Below, in pieces: positions 1 to 6,122 of a DNA stretch of 6,405 nt. The stretch is from assembly GCA_030609125.1 (NCBI GenBank), contig JAUWCW010000118.1:1-6405 (forward strand), read 5' to 3'. The stretch's first letter is position 1; each line of letters starts with the position of its first letter. Both the position numbers and the translations under genes were made by a program. Source of the DNA: Candidatus Rokuibacteriota bacterium (GTDB lineage: Bacteria; JAUVQV01). The notes below the pieces were generated by a model. That model was not told the origin of the DNA, did no database searches, and saw only the letters and a program-made list of their open reading frames with translations.

Positions 1-213
1 CAACCACGTAACAAGAAGGGTAAGTCTGCAAAAGGGGGAAATAAAGAGGGGACAGGGAGACACCCCGGAGGTCCCGCGGGAACAGCCCGGACAGCGCAGG
101 GGGCCGTCGGCGCTTGACAGCGACCGACTGAGCTAGCACCTTTACTGTAGAGGGTTCCAGCCGGAGAAGAGAGTTCCGACAAATCCTTGCACTGCCCCGG
201 GAGGTGGCGGCAG

Positions 214-969
214 ATGACGGATCCGATCCTCGAGGTCAGCAATCTCAGCGTCGTCGTCGGGCGGAAAAAGATACTCAACGAGGTTTCGCTGTCGATCGGC
301 GCGGGCGAGGTTCACGTTCTGCTGGGACCCAACGGCAGCGGCAAGACCACGCTCCTCATGGCCGTCATGGGCATGCCGGGCTACCGCGTCACCGGCGGCA
401 GCATCGTGCTGAGAGGCCGGGAGATCACCGGCATGGGGACCGACGAGCGCTCCCGGGCCGGTATCGCGCTGGCCTTCCAGAAACCGCCCCCCGTGCGGGG
501 CGTCACCCTGAAAGCCCTGGCGGAGTCCCTTCTCGAGGCGAAGGCGGGCGGCAACGGCACGGTCCGCTCCCTCGCGGAGAAGGTCCGCCTGCGGTCCTGT
601 CTGGACCGTGAACTGAACGTCGGACTCTCCGGGGGAGAGCTCAAGCGCTCCGAGATGTTCCAGCTCCTGTGCCTCGAGCCGGAGCTTTCACTCTTTGACG
701 AGCCGGAGTCGGGCGTCGATCTCGACAACATCTCCGTGGTCGGCGAGGCCATGCGCTCCATACTGGGCATGGGCAAGGAGCGGTCCCGCAAGGCTGGCCT
801 CATAGTAACCCACACCGGCCACATCCTCCGCTATGTCCCGGCCGACGCCGGTCACGTTCTCATGGAGGGCTCAATCGTCTGCCGGGGCCATCCGCAGATA
901 CTCTTCGAGGACATCAGGAAGCACGGCTTCGAGGGATGCCGGTCATGCCGCCACTGCCGGTCTATCTGA
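214..969 (+). CDS. sufC: SufC-like ABC ATPase of a minimal SufBC (SMS-type) Fe-S cluster assembly system
   Basis: This is a 251-residue cytoplasmic ABC ATPase that should pair with SufB and power Fe-S cluster assembly. All nucleotide-binding motifs are intact: Walker A GPNGSGKT at residues 38-45, Q-loop Gln89, signature LSGGE at 138-142, Walker B LSLFDE at 158-163, D-loop SGVD at 166-169 and H-loop His200. The SGVDLD stretch after Walker B is typical of SufC rather than of transporter ATPases, and the length matches SufC (about 250). No membrane permease gene is adjacent. I chose ATG 214 because GGGAGG at 199-204 lies at normal spacing; an in-frame TTG at 187 would add nine residues without a good site. 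The C-terminus is odd: it ends in a basic tail with three cysteines, C242, C245 and C248 (CxxCxxC), absent from E. coli-type SufC as far as I recall. The gene overlaps sufB. SmsC would be an alternative name. Confidence 0.93.
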   Translation: MTDPILEVSNLSVVVGRKKILNEVSLSIGAGEVHVLLGPNGSGKTTLLMAVMGMPGYRVTGGSIVLRGREITGMGTDERSRAGIALAFQKPPPVRGVTLKALAESLLEAKAGGNGTVRSLAEKVRLRSCLDRELNVGLSGGELKRSEMFQLLCLEPELSLFDEPESGVDLDNISVVGEAMRSILGMGKERSRKAGLIVTHTGHILRYVPADAGHVLMEGSIVCRGHPQILFEDIRKHGFEGCRSCRHCRSI

Positions 970-2195
970 AAGAGTGCGCCGGGAGGGCGGAAAAGGCGCG
1001 GAACCGGGCGGCGCCCCTGGGGCCGAACCTCGACCTGGGGCGCTACCGGGCGGAACCCCACGGAGAGAGCCCCCCCCGGAAGCTCGACGATCAGGTCCTC
1101 CGCGAGGCGGCGCTCTCGGCCGGGGTGGACCTTTCCGAAGAAAACCGGGGCGGCACCTACCTGCAGGTCGATCACTCGGTTCTCTGCCGAAACGTTAGGG
1201 AGGCCTGCGAGGGACAGGTGGAGATCTCCCCCGTAGCGGAGGCGCTGGAAAGGGATCCCCGGGCGGAGGAATACTGGTGGAAGGCGGTGGCGGTCGACAG
1301 CGACAAGTACACCGCCTACACGGCTCTCCAGGCGCCGAAGGGATATTTCATCCGCATCCTGCCGGGCTGCCGCGTCGACCTCCCGCTGCAGACCTGCCTC
1401 CTCCTCGCCGCGGAGGGCAGCATCCAGGACGTTCACAACATCATCATTGCCGAAGAAGGTTCGACGGCGCAGGTCATCACCGGGTGTGCCGTGCACCCGT
1501 CGGCGAAGAAGGGCCTGCACCTGGGAGTCAGCGAGTTTTACATCGGCAGGGGAGCCTCCCTGACCTTCACCATGATTCACAGCTGGTCCGGCGGCATCGA
1601 CGTCCGCCCCCGCTCGGCGGCCGTGGTCGAGGAGGAGGGCACCTTCGTCTCCAATTACATCCTCATGAGGCCCGTGCGCTCCCTCCAGATGTACCCCGTC
1701 ACCACCCTGAGGGGCGCCCGGTCGCGGAGCCGCTTTCAGGCCATTGTCATGGGGACGGGCGACTCCCGGATTGACATCGGCAGCCGGACCGTACTCGAGG
1801 GCAAGGCCTGCCGCTCTGAAACCCTCTCCCGGGCCATCGCCTGCGGCCGTTCTTCAATCACGGTCCGGGGTCAGCTGACGGCGCGCACCGACGACTGCCG
1901 CGCCCACCTGGAGTGCCGGGGCATGATAGCCTCCGGAGAGGCGCGCCTGCGGGCCGTGCCGGAGCTGGATGCCGAAGGGGTGCCGCGGGCGGAGTTGAGC
2001 CACGAGGCGGCCATTTCACCGATAGCCGAGGAAGAGGTGGCCTACCTCATGTCCCGGGGCATGACGAGAGAGGAGGCCCTTTCAGCCATCACCCGCGGTT
2101 TCCTCAATGTCGCACTCATGGGACTTCCGCCCGCGCTGCAGGGCTGCGTCGAAGAGCTCATGGCGGTAACGCCGGCGGAAGGGTCGCGTCTCTGA
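945..2195 (+). CDS. sufB: SufB/SufD-family scaffold protein (SMS-type SufB)
   Basis: This 416-residue protein belongs to the SufB/SufD family and is the likely partner on which SufC assembles Fe-S clusters. The central beta-helix region spans roughly residues 120-345. The C-terminal helical part contains SHEAAISPI at 352-360 followed by EEEVAYLMSRGMTREEA, the family hallmark; His353 and Glu354 match the functional His-Glu of SufB. By eye, the scaffold cysteine of E. coli SufB (Cys405) aligns with the non-cysteine stretch SGEARLRAVP at 330-339. Cys318 and Cys324 lie a little upstream. ATG 945 is preferred because GAGGG at 931-935 is nine bases upstream, while ATG 936 directly abuts it; 936 remains possible and adds three residues. 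The start lies inside sufC, so translational coupling is likely. No sufD, sufS or sufE gene is visible nearby, so this protein probably acts as a homodimer with SufC. That is inferred from the minimal-system family. Confidence 0.9.
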   Translation: MPPLPVYLKECAGRAEKARNRAAPLGPNLDLGRYRAEPHGESPPRKLDDQVLREAALSAGVDLSEENRGGTYLQVDHSVLCRNVREACEGQVEISPVAEALERDPRAEEYWWKAVAVDSDKYTAYTALQAPKGYFIRILPGCRVDLPLQTCLLLAAEGSIQDVHNIIIAEEGSTAQVITGCAVHPSAKKGLHLGVSEFYIGRGASLTFTMIHSWSGGIDVRPRSAAVVEEEGTFVSNYILMRPVRSLQMYPVTTLRGARSRSRFQAIVMGTGDSRIDIGSRTVLEGKACRSETLSRAIACGRSSITVRGQLTARTDDCRAHLECRGMIASGEARLRAVPELDAEGVPRAELSHEAAISPIAEEEVAYLMSRGMTREEALSAITRGFLNVALMGLPPALQGCVEELMAVTPAEGSRL

Positions 2196-2210
2196 GAGGT
2201 CGAGGTGAAT

Positions 2211-3200
2211 ATGACGAAAACGGTACCGGCGGCGGCTGACGGGGTTCCGGCCGGCGCCGAAGCCCTGAAGACGCGGATTCGGGAGCTCCTCGGCGACACC
2301 CGGGTGCCTGAAACGATCCGGGTGGTCCGGGACACCAGCAACTTCCTGAACATCGAGCACGGAGACGTTATCCTGCTGTCGGGACGTCACTATCTGGTCC
2401 GCGGAAACGAGCGGGAGGGGCGCTTCGGTCTCGACGAAGAGCCGAAGTTCTGGGTCAAAAGGGCTATCGACCTGGCAAGCGGCGACGTCAAGATCATAAA
2501 GCTCTGCTTCACGGAGAACTTCACCTTCAGCGTCGGTGACATGGCCTTCGACTTTTTCAGGAGCCCCGGCAAGGAAGCGCGCCTCCTGGACAGGGTCAGG
2601 GGACACACAGGATTCATGCAGGGCTTTTCCGTCCGGGACACGGCGGACAACGTGGTGCGGATCATCGAGTTCATCCACGGGGAGACCCTCCACCAGCGCG
2701 TGATCTCCCTGGCTGAAAATCACGAGCGCTACTACCGCGAGTCCTTTCCGGAGATCTTCAGGAACTTTCAGGGGCTGGTGGAAGCCATCCTCTTTCTGCA
2801 CCGTGCGGGGGAGAAGCACGGCGACATCAGGAGGGACCACGTACTGATAGAGAGGGAGACCGGCCTCTACCGCTGGATCGACTTCGATTTCAACTTCCAC
2901 AGCCCATCCAACCCCTTCGGCTATGATCTCTTCGGCCTCGGAAACGTCCTGGCCTTCCTCGCCGGGGGAGGCGACCTGCTGGTGAACGACTTGAGGCGGG
3001 ACCGCCCGGAACTTTGCGAGTCCCTCGTGCCGGGAGACCTGAACATCGTTTTCCGCAACCGCGTCGTCAACCTGCGCAAGGCCTACCCCTACCTGTCGGA
3101 GGATCTCAACAACGTGCTGCTGCGCTTCTCGCGGGCGGCCGAGGTCTATTACGAGAGGACCGACGAGCTGCTCGAGGATCTCTCGGCGGTGGTTCTCTGA
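2211..3200 (+). CDS. Atypical serine/threonine protein kinase-like protein
   Basis: This 329-residue soluble protein has a protein-kinase-like fold signature, but its substrate is unknown. A likely N-lobe holds VKIIKL at 93-98 (candidate ATP-anchoring Lys94 or Lys97) and a helix beginning KEARLL at 121-126, with Glu122 as the candidate salt-bridge glutamate. IIEFIHGETL at 151-160 looks like the hinge. The catalytic loop is HGDIRRDHVLI at 203-213, with Asp205 as the presumed base. The metal-binding segment is IDFDF at 223-227, so the usual DFG glycine is Asp226, and the usual catalytic-loop Asn is His210. No membrane segment or signal peptide is seen. ATG 2211 has GAGG five bases upstream; GTG 2205 with GAGAGG at 2194-2199 is an equally spaced alternative adding two residues. 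The gene starts 15 bases after sufB and ends 13 bases before the stress-protein gene, so co-transcription is likely. It may be a small-molecule kinase or a pseudokinase instead. Confidence 0.8.
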   Translation: MTKTVPAAADGVPAGAEALKTRIRELLGDTRVPETIRVVRDTSNFLNIEHGDVILLSGRHYLVRGNEREGRFGLDEEPKFWVKRAIDLASGDVKIIKLCFTENFTFSVGDMAFDFFRSPGKEARLLDRVRGHTGFMQGFSVRDTADNVVRIIEFIHGETLHQRVISLAENHERYYRESFPEIFRNFQGLVEAILFLHRAGEKHGDIRRDHVLIERETGLYRWIDFDFNFHSPSNPFGYDLFGLGNVLAFLAGGGDLLVNDLRRDRPELCESLVPGDLNIVFRNRVVNLRKAYPYLSEDLNNVLLRFSRAAEVYYERTDELLEDLSAVVL

Positions 3201-3213
3201 AAGGAGCGGAGGA

Positions 3214-3696
3214 ATGAAAACCGGCAGCAAGGAGAGAAGGGACGGAGGGGACCGCCACCTGCTGGTGGCGGTGGATCAGTCCGCCAGTTCCGAGAAGGCC
3301 GTTTTCTACGTGGCCGATTTTCTCGGTGGTCTTTCAGGGTTCCGGGTCACCCTGCTGCACATCCTGGCGGTGCCCCAGGAGGACATCTTCGCGACGGAGG
3401 CGGAGAGCGCCTCCTGGCGGCGGGAGCATGAAGAGGAAGCGCGACGTTTCCTCGGCCGTTACCGTCTCATCCTCACGGAATCCGGATTTTCGGAGGAGCG
3501 GGTCGCGACCAGGGTCCTCGCCCGTGAAGGGGCAACCGTCTCGGACGTCATTCTCGAGGAACACCGGAAGCTGGGGTCCTGCACCATCGTGCTCGGACGC
3601 GGGGGCAAGAGCCGGAAGGAGGAGTTTCTCTTCGGCAGCGTCAGCAACCGCATCGTACACCAGGCCCAGGGCTGCTCGGTCTGGATCATAGAGTAG
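3214..3696 (+). CDS. Universal stress protein (UspA family, ATP-binding type)
   Basis: This 160-residue protein consists of a single UspA domain, a dimeric cytoplasmic Rossmann-like fold. Strand 1 is HLLVAVDQS at 15-23, with Asp21 in the usual adenine-contact position. The nucleotide motif G-2x-G-9x-G-S is exact: Gly128, Gly131, Gly141 and Ser142. This places it with ATP-binding rather than non-binding Usp proteins, by established family rules. The end, CSVWIIE, is the usual final strand (normally ending in a V-x-V/I pattern). A charged insert at about 55-80, rich in Glu and Arg, links strand 2 to the next helix. The ATG at 3214 follows AAGGAG at 3201-3206 with a seven-base gap. It is the last gene of the sufC-sufB-kinase-usp run and converges on the antiporter gene. 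It may report adenylate status or act as a target or partner of the kinase-like protein, but nothing in the sequence proves this. Confidence 0.93.
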   Translation: MKTGSKERRDGGDRHLLVAVDQSASSEKAVFYVADFLGGLSGFRVTLLHILAVPQEDIFATEAESASWRREHEEEARRFLGRYRLILTESGFSEERVATRVLAREGATVSDVILEEHRKLGSCTIVLGRGGKSRKEEFLFGSVSNRIVHQAQGCSVWIIE

Positions 3697-3712
3697 AGCC
3701 TTGTCTCGGCTC
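3696..3712 (+). terminator. Weak candidate hairpin after the stress-protein gene
   Basis: GAGCC at 3696-3700 can pair with GGCTC at 3708-3712 around a seven-base loop, directly at the end of the usp stop codon. Only ATTTC follows, not a proper T-run, so intrinsic termination is uncertain. The rest of the 127-base convergent gap (3697-3823) shows only a four-base CACC/GGTG stem at 3782-3793 and no other feature I can support. Confidence 0.2.
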
Positions 3713-3823
3713 ATTTCTACAACACTTGGGATTCTCTCCAATTACCCATGTCTCCGCAAAGAGACGGGCGGTGAGAAGAACCACCACGAGGTGAAGAAAG
3801 AAAGTGTGGACTTCCATGGACAG

Positions 3824-5803
3824 TTACGCGCCGCTGAAAAGGGCGCGCACCTTCGCCAGGAGGTCGGGAGCGCCGATGAGATACAGGATGTCGGCGGGCC
3901 GCAATACGACATCGGCGCCGGGATTTGTAATAGTGCTCTCCCCCCGGCGGATGGCCATGACTGTTACTCCGTGCTTCTTCCTCAGCTGGAACTCGGCGAG
4001 AGTTTTGCCGGCCAGGGGCGCGTTCTCGTCGAGGCGCACGGTAATGAGGTCGGCATCGGGGAAGTATCGCTTGAGATCCATCAACGGCGTCGCTTCGCTG
4101 GAGAGGTTCCGGAACATCTTGTACCCGTCGGTGCGAACCTGGGCGATCAGCTTTTCAATCTCGTCCCGGGGAACGAGGTATCTTGAGAGGACCCGGGAAA
4201 AAATTTCGACGGATGTCTCGAACTCTTCGGGGATGACCTCGTCCGCCCCCAGGCTGCGGAGCTCCTTCACTTCCTGGACGTACCTGGTCCGCACGATGAG
4301 GCACGCACCCGGGTTCAGGTGGTGGACTATCGACGTTATCCGCCGGGCCGCCGCCGGGTCGTTGATGGCGACGACGACGACTCGGGCCGCCTCGATGCGG
4401 ACGTGCTCCAGAACGTTCTCCTGTGATGCGTCGCCGTGAAACACCGGCTCTCCCCGTGCCCTGGCGGCCCTGGCCAGATCGGGAGAGATCTCGATGCACA
4501 CATAGGGGATGCCGGTGATCCTGGCCGTCTGTGCCACGTTGCTCCCGTTGACCCCGAGGCCGATTATCACGAGATGGCGCTCCAGGTCGGCCTTCACCGC
4601 CGGCTCTCCCTTTCCCCTTTTTCGGCCGATCCGGCCGGCGAGGGGGATTCGGGAAGCCAGGTCCGCGACACGGGGGGCGGCCTCCATGATGAAAGGTGTC
4701 GCCGCCATCGTCAGCACGGAAACGGCAAGAAAGAGATGGTACCGCCCTTCGAGCAGCCCGTACTCAAGCCCGACCTTGGAGAGAATGAAGGAAAACTCTC
4801 CCACCTGGCACAGGGCCAGGCCCGTCAGGACGGAGGTGCGGACAGGATAGCGCAAAACCAGGGAAACGGCCGCCGCCACGGCAGCCTTCAGGACCAGGAT
4901 GGCGGCGACAAGGAGGGCAACCTCCACGGGCCGGCTGATAATGAGAGCCGTGTCGAAGAGCATCCCCATGGACACGAAGAAGAAACTCGTGAAGACGTCC
5001 CGGAAGGGGAGGATGTTGCCGAGGGCGTAGTGACTGTACTCCGATTCCGAAATGACGAGGCCGGCCATGAAGGCGCCCAGGGCGAGAGAGAGGCCGACGC
5101 TCGATGTGAGCCAGGCGACGGCGAGGCAGAGGGTGACGATGGTGAGCAGGAAGATCTCCCGGCTGCGGGTCCGCGCCGATTGCCGGAGCAGCCGCGGGAC
5201 GAACCACTTGGCGCCGGCAAAGACGACCACCATTACGCCCCCCGCCTTGACGGCAAAGGCGAGGAGAAACTCGTTGATATTCCCCGCCTCCCCCGCCAGC
5301 AGAGGGGTGAGGAGCATCATCGGGACGATCACGACGTCCTGAAAGACGAGGATTCCCAGGCTCGTTCGCCCGTGAGGGCTGTCGATCTCCCCACTCTTCT
5401 GCAGCAGGCGAAGCACGATGGCGGTGCTCGACAGGGAGAAGAGAAAGCCGAAGAAGATCGCCTCGTTGGCGGGGAGGTCCAGGGCCCTCGCCCCGGCGTA
5501 CACGCCCGCGGTGGTCAAGACCACCTGCAGCGAGCCTCCCAGCAGCACCGCCTTGCGGATCTCGAGCAGCCGCTTGAAGGAAAACTCTATGCCGATGGTG
5601 AACAGAAGCAGGATCACGCCGACCTCGGCCAGGATCTCGACTTCGTGCTGGGACTGGACCAGTCCCAGCCCGTAGGGGCCGGCCAGGGCGCCGGTGACGA
5701 GGAAGCCCACCAGCGCCGGAATCCTGAGCCGGTGGCAGAGGAGTAAGATGGCCACGGAGAGGCCGAATATTATTACGATGTCATTGAGAAGCTGGATTTC
5801 CAT
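3824..5803 (-). CDS. CPA2 family monovalent cation:proton antiporter with RCK domains (Kef-like)
   Basis: This 659-residue inner-membrane protein probably exchanges K+ or Na+ for protons. Residues 5-375 form the Na/H-exchanger domain, with about 12 hydrophobic helices. The diagnostic stretch SLSSTAIVLRLLQ is at 123-135, and SLGILVFQD at 148-156 carries the Gln155-Asp156 transport motif of Kef-type CPA2 proteins. Residues 408-525 are a TrkA-N nucleotide-binding domain with GLGVNG at 415-420 and acidic Glu438 after strand 2. Residues 580-656 are a TrkA-C (RCK-C) domain. The loop matching the E. coli KefC regulatory loop (HALESDIEP in my recollection) reads HYALGNILP at 258-266, so its three acidic residues are absent. 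No KefF or KefG ancillary gene is adjacent, so glutathione gating is unlikely. ATG 5803 is chosen because GAGAG lies eight bases upstream; TTG 5818 would add five residues. The specific ion cannot be told from the sequence. Confidence 0.94.
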   Translation of the reverse strand: MEIQLLNDIVIIFGLSVAILLLCHRLRIPALVGFLVTGALAGPYGLGLVQSQHEVEILAEVGVILLLFTIGIEFSFKRLLEIRKAVLLGGSLQVVLTTAGVYAGARALDLPANEAIFFGFLFSLSSTAIVLRLLQKSGEIDSPHGRTSLGILVFQDVVIVPMMLLTPLLAGEAGNINEFLLAFAVKAGGVMVVVFAGAKWFVPRLLRQSARTRSREIFLLTIVTLCLAVAWLTSSVGLSLALGAFMAGLVISESEYSHYALGNILPFRDVFTSFFFVSMGMLFDTALIISRPVEVALLVAAILVLKAAVAAAVSLVLRYPVRTSVLTGLALCQVGEFSFILSKVGLEYGLLEGRYHLFLAVSVLTMAATPFIMEAAPRVADLASRIPLAGRIGRKRGKGEPAVKADLERHLVIIGLGVNGSNVAQTARITGIPYVCIEISPDLARAARARGEPVFHGDASQENVLEHVRIEAARVVVVAINDPAAARRITSIVHHLNPGACLIVRTRYVQEVKELRSLGADEVIPEEFETSVEIFSRVLSRYLVPRDEIEKLIAQVRTDGYKMFRNLSSEATPLMDLKRYFPDADLITVRLDENAPLAGKTLAEFQLRKKHGVTVMAIRRGESTITNPGADVVLRPADILYLIGAPDLLAKVRALFSGA

Positions 5804-5826
5804 GGCAGCGGCTCTCAAACAATTCC

Positions 5827-5841
5827 AGACCGATGTGGTCT
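5827..5841. repeat. Short perfect inverted repeat AGACC-GATGT-GGTCT
   Basis: Five-base arms AGACC (5827-5831) and GGTCT (5837-5841) flank a five-base loop. The repeat touches the first base of the plus-strand -35 box and lies inside the predicted 5' leader of the antiporter transcript. It could be an operator or an RNA hairpin, and chance is also possible at this arm length. Confidence 0.35.
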
Positions 5842-5870
5842 TGACAGAGAATAATCAATAAACATATATA
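5841..5870 (+). promoter_or_regulatory. Sigma70-like promoter reading toward the Rrf2 relic and cytochrome gene
   Basis: A perfect -35 box TTGACA (5841-5846) is followed after 18 bases by the -10-like TATATA (5865-5870), in sequence strikingly AT-rich compared with the flanking genes. The predicted start is near 5877, about 22 bases before the GTG of the regulator relic and about 245 bases before the cytochrome ATG. No second plus-strand promoter was evident closer to the cytochrome gene. Confidence 0.6.
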
Positions 5871-5897
5871 GTCAATGGACATTATAGGATATTGGCT
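5870..5897. promoter_or_regulatory. Imperfect inverted repeat over the antiporter -10 box (possible operator)
   Basis: AGTCAAT (5870-5876) and ATTGGCT (5891-5897) are inverted repeats matching at six of seven positions with a 14-base centre. The element spans both predicted transcription starts and the minus-strand -10 box. A regulator bound here could affect both promoters. The now-broken Rrf2 regulator would be an obvious former ligand because such regulators often control their own promoter, but this is speculative. Confidence 0.3.
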
Positions 5898-5908
5898 TGT
5901 GCTTTCAA
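5881..5908 (-). promoter_or_regulatory. Sigma70-like promoter for the antiporter gene
   Basis: Read on the minus strand, TTGAAA (5908-5903) and a perfect TATAAT (5886-5881) are separated by 16 bases. The predicted start is near 5874, giving a leader of about 70 bases before ATG 5803. The -35 box lies within the first codons of the Rrf2 relic, and transcription from here would run back through the plus-strand promoter. Confidence 0.6.
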
Positions 5909-6094
5909 GGAAATCCCAATACGGTCTCAAGGCGGCGCCGTTTCTGGACAGGGAGGAGCGAGATTGTCAGAGAACTCGATGGGACGATTGCACCTGTCCC
6001 CTGCGTGAGTGCCACTTCGTACCATACTTGTAATATGTGCCAGGATGACGAGAAGTGCGAGATTGAGGCTGGGATTCGCGGTGCGGCAAGGTGA
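5899..6094 (+). pseudogene. Rrf2-family transcriptional regulator, internally deleted and frameshifted
   Basis: Two pieces of one Rrf2-family (Fe-S-sensing winged-helix) regulator lie here in different frames. GTG 5899, with AGGA nine bases upstream, opens a reading frame giving MLSRKSQYGLKAAPFLDREE, which matches the Rrf2 N-terminal helix. From about 5957 the next frame gives SEIVRELDGTIAPVPCVSA, then CNMCQDDEKC, which matches the effector region with its cluster cysteines. The usual family length is about 140-150 residues; here about 19 N-terminal and 45 C-terminal residues remain. The DNA-binding helix-turn-helix and wing, roughly 55-65 residues, are missing at the junction near 5950-5957. 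The stop at 6092-6094 also comes about 20 residues earlier than usual. The cysteine half by itself has no ATG start, only a TTG at 5897. I read this as a decayed gene. A sequencing or assembly deletion is the main alternative, and a retained short peptide is less likely. Confidence 0.72.
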
Positions 6095-6122
6095 GTGTCT
6101 GGTCCACGAGGGAGGGTGAAAA

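Noticed and set aside
18-56. G-runs that might form a G-quadruplex in the leader
   Set aside because: The loops between runs are long and uneven (about 13, 8 and 3 bases), so a stable quadruplex is not supported.
1-117. Open frame from the left edge ending at TGA 115-117, a possible tail of an upstream basic protein
   Set aside because: A second plus-strand frame is also open here (to 135), codon use does not resemble the neighbouring genes, and the translation is low-complexity. Lack of stops in GC-rich DNA explains it.
114-148. TTGACA at 114-119 as a promoter for sufC
   Set aside because: The -35 box is perfect, but no acceptable -10 box lies 15-19 bases downstream; the best TA-containing hexamer (TACTGT, 143-148) is 23 bases away. 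The operon's promoter is left unassigned.
852-3230. Long antisense open frames opposite sufC, sufB and the kinase-like gene (for example 852-1580 and 2082-3230, minus strand)
   Set aside because: They mirror high-GC coding genes, show no recognisable domains, and the plus-strand genes have clear family motifs, ribosome sites and operon spacing.
4436-5746. 436-codon plus-strand open frame opposite the antiporter gene
   Set aside because: Its translation is a charged, low-complexity string (Gly, Glu, Asp, Arg, Gln) with no domain. The minus strand encodes an unmistakable CPA2 antiporter with RCK domains over the same bases.
5855-5876. TCAAT direct repeats and an FNR-like half-site TTGAT near the divergent promoters
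   Set aside because: No matching second FNR half-site at the required four-base spacing, and five-base repeats in AT-rich DNA are expected by chance.
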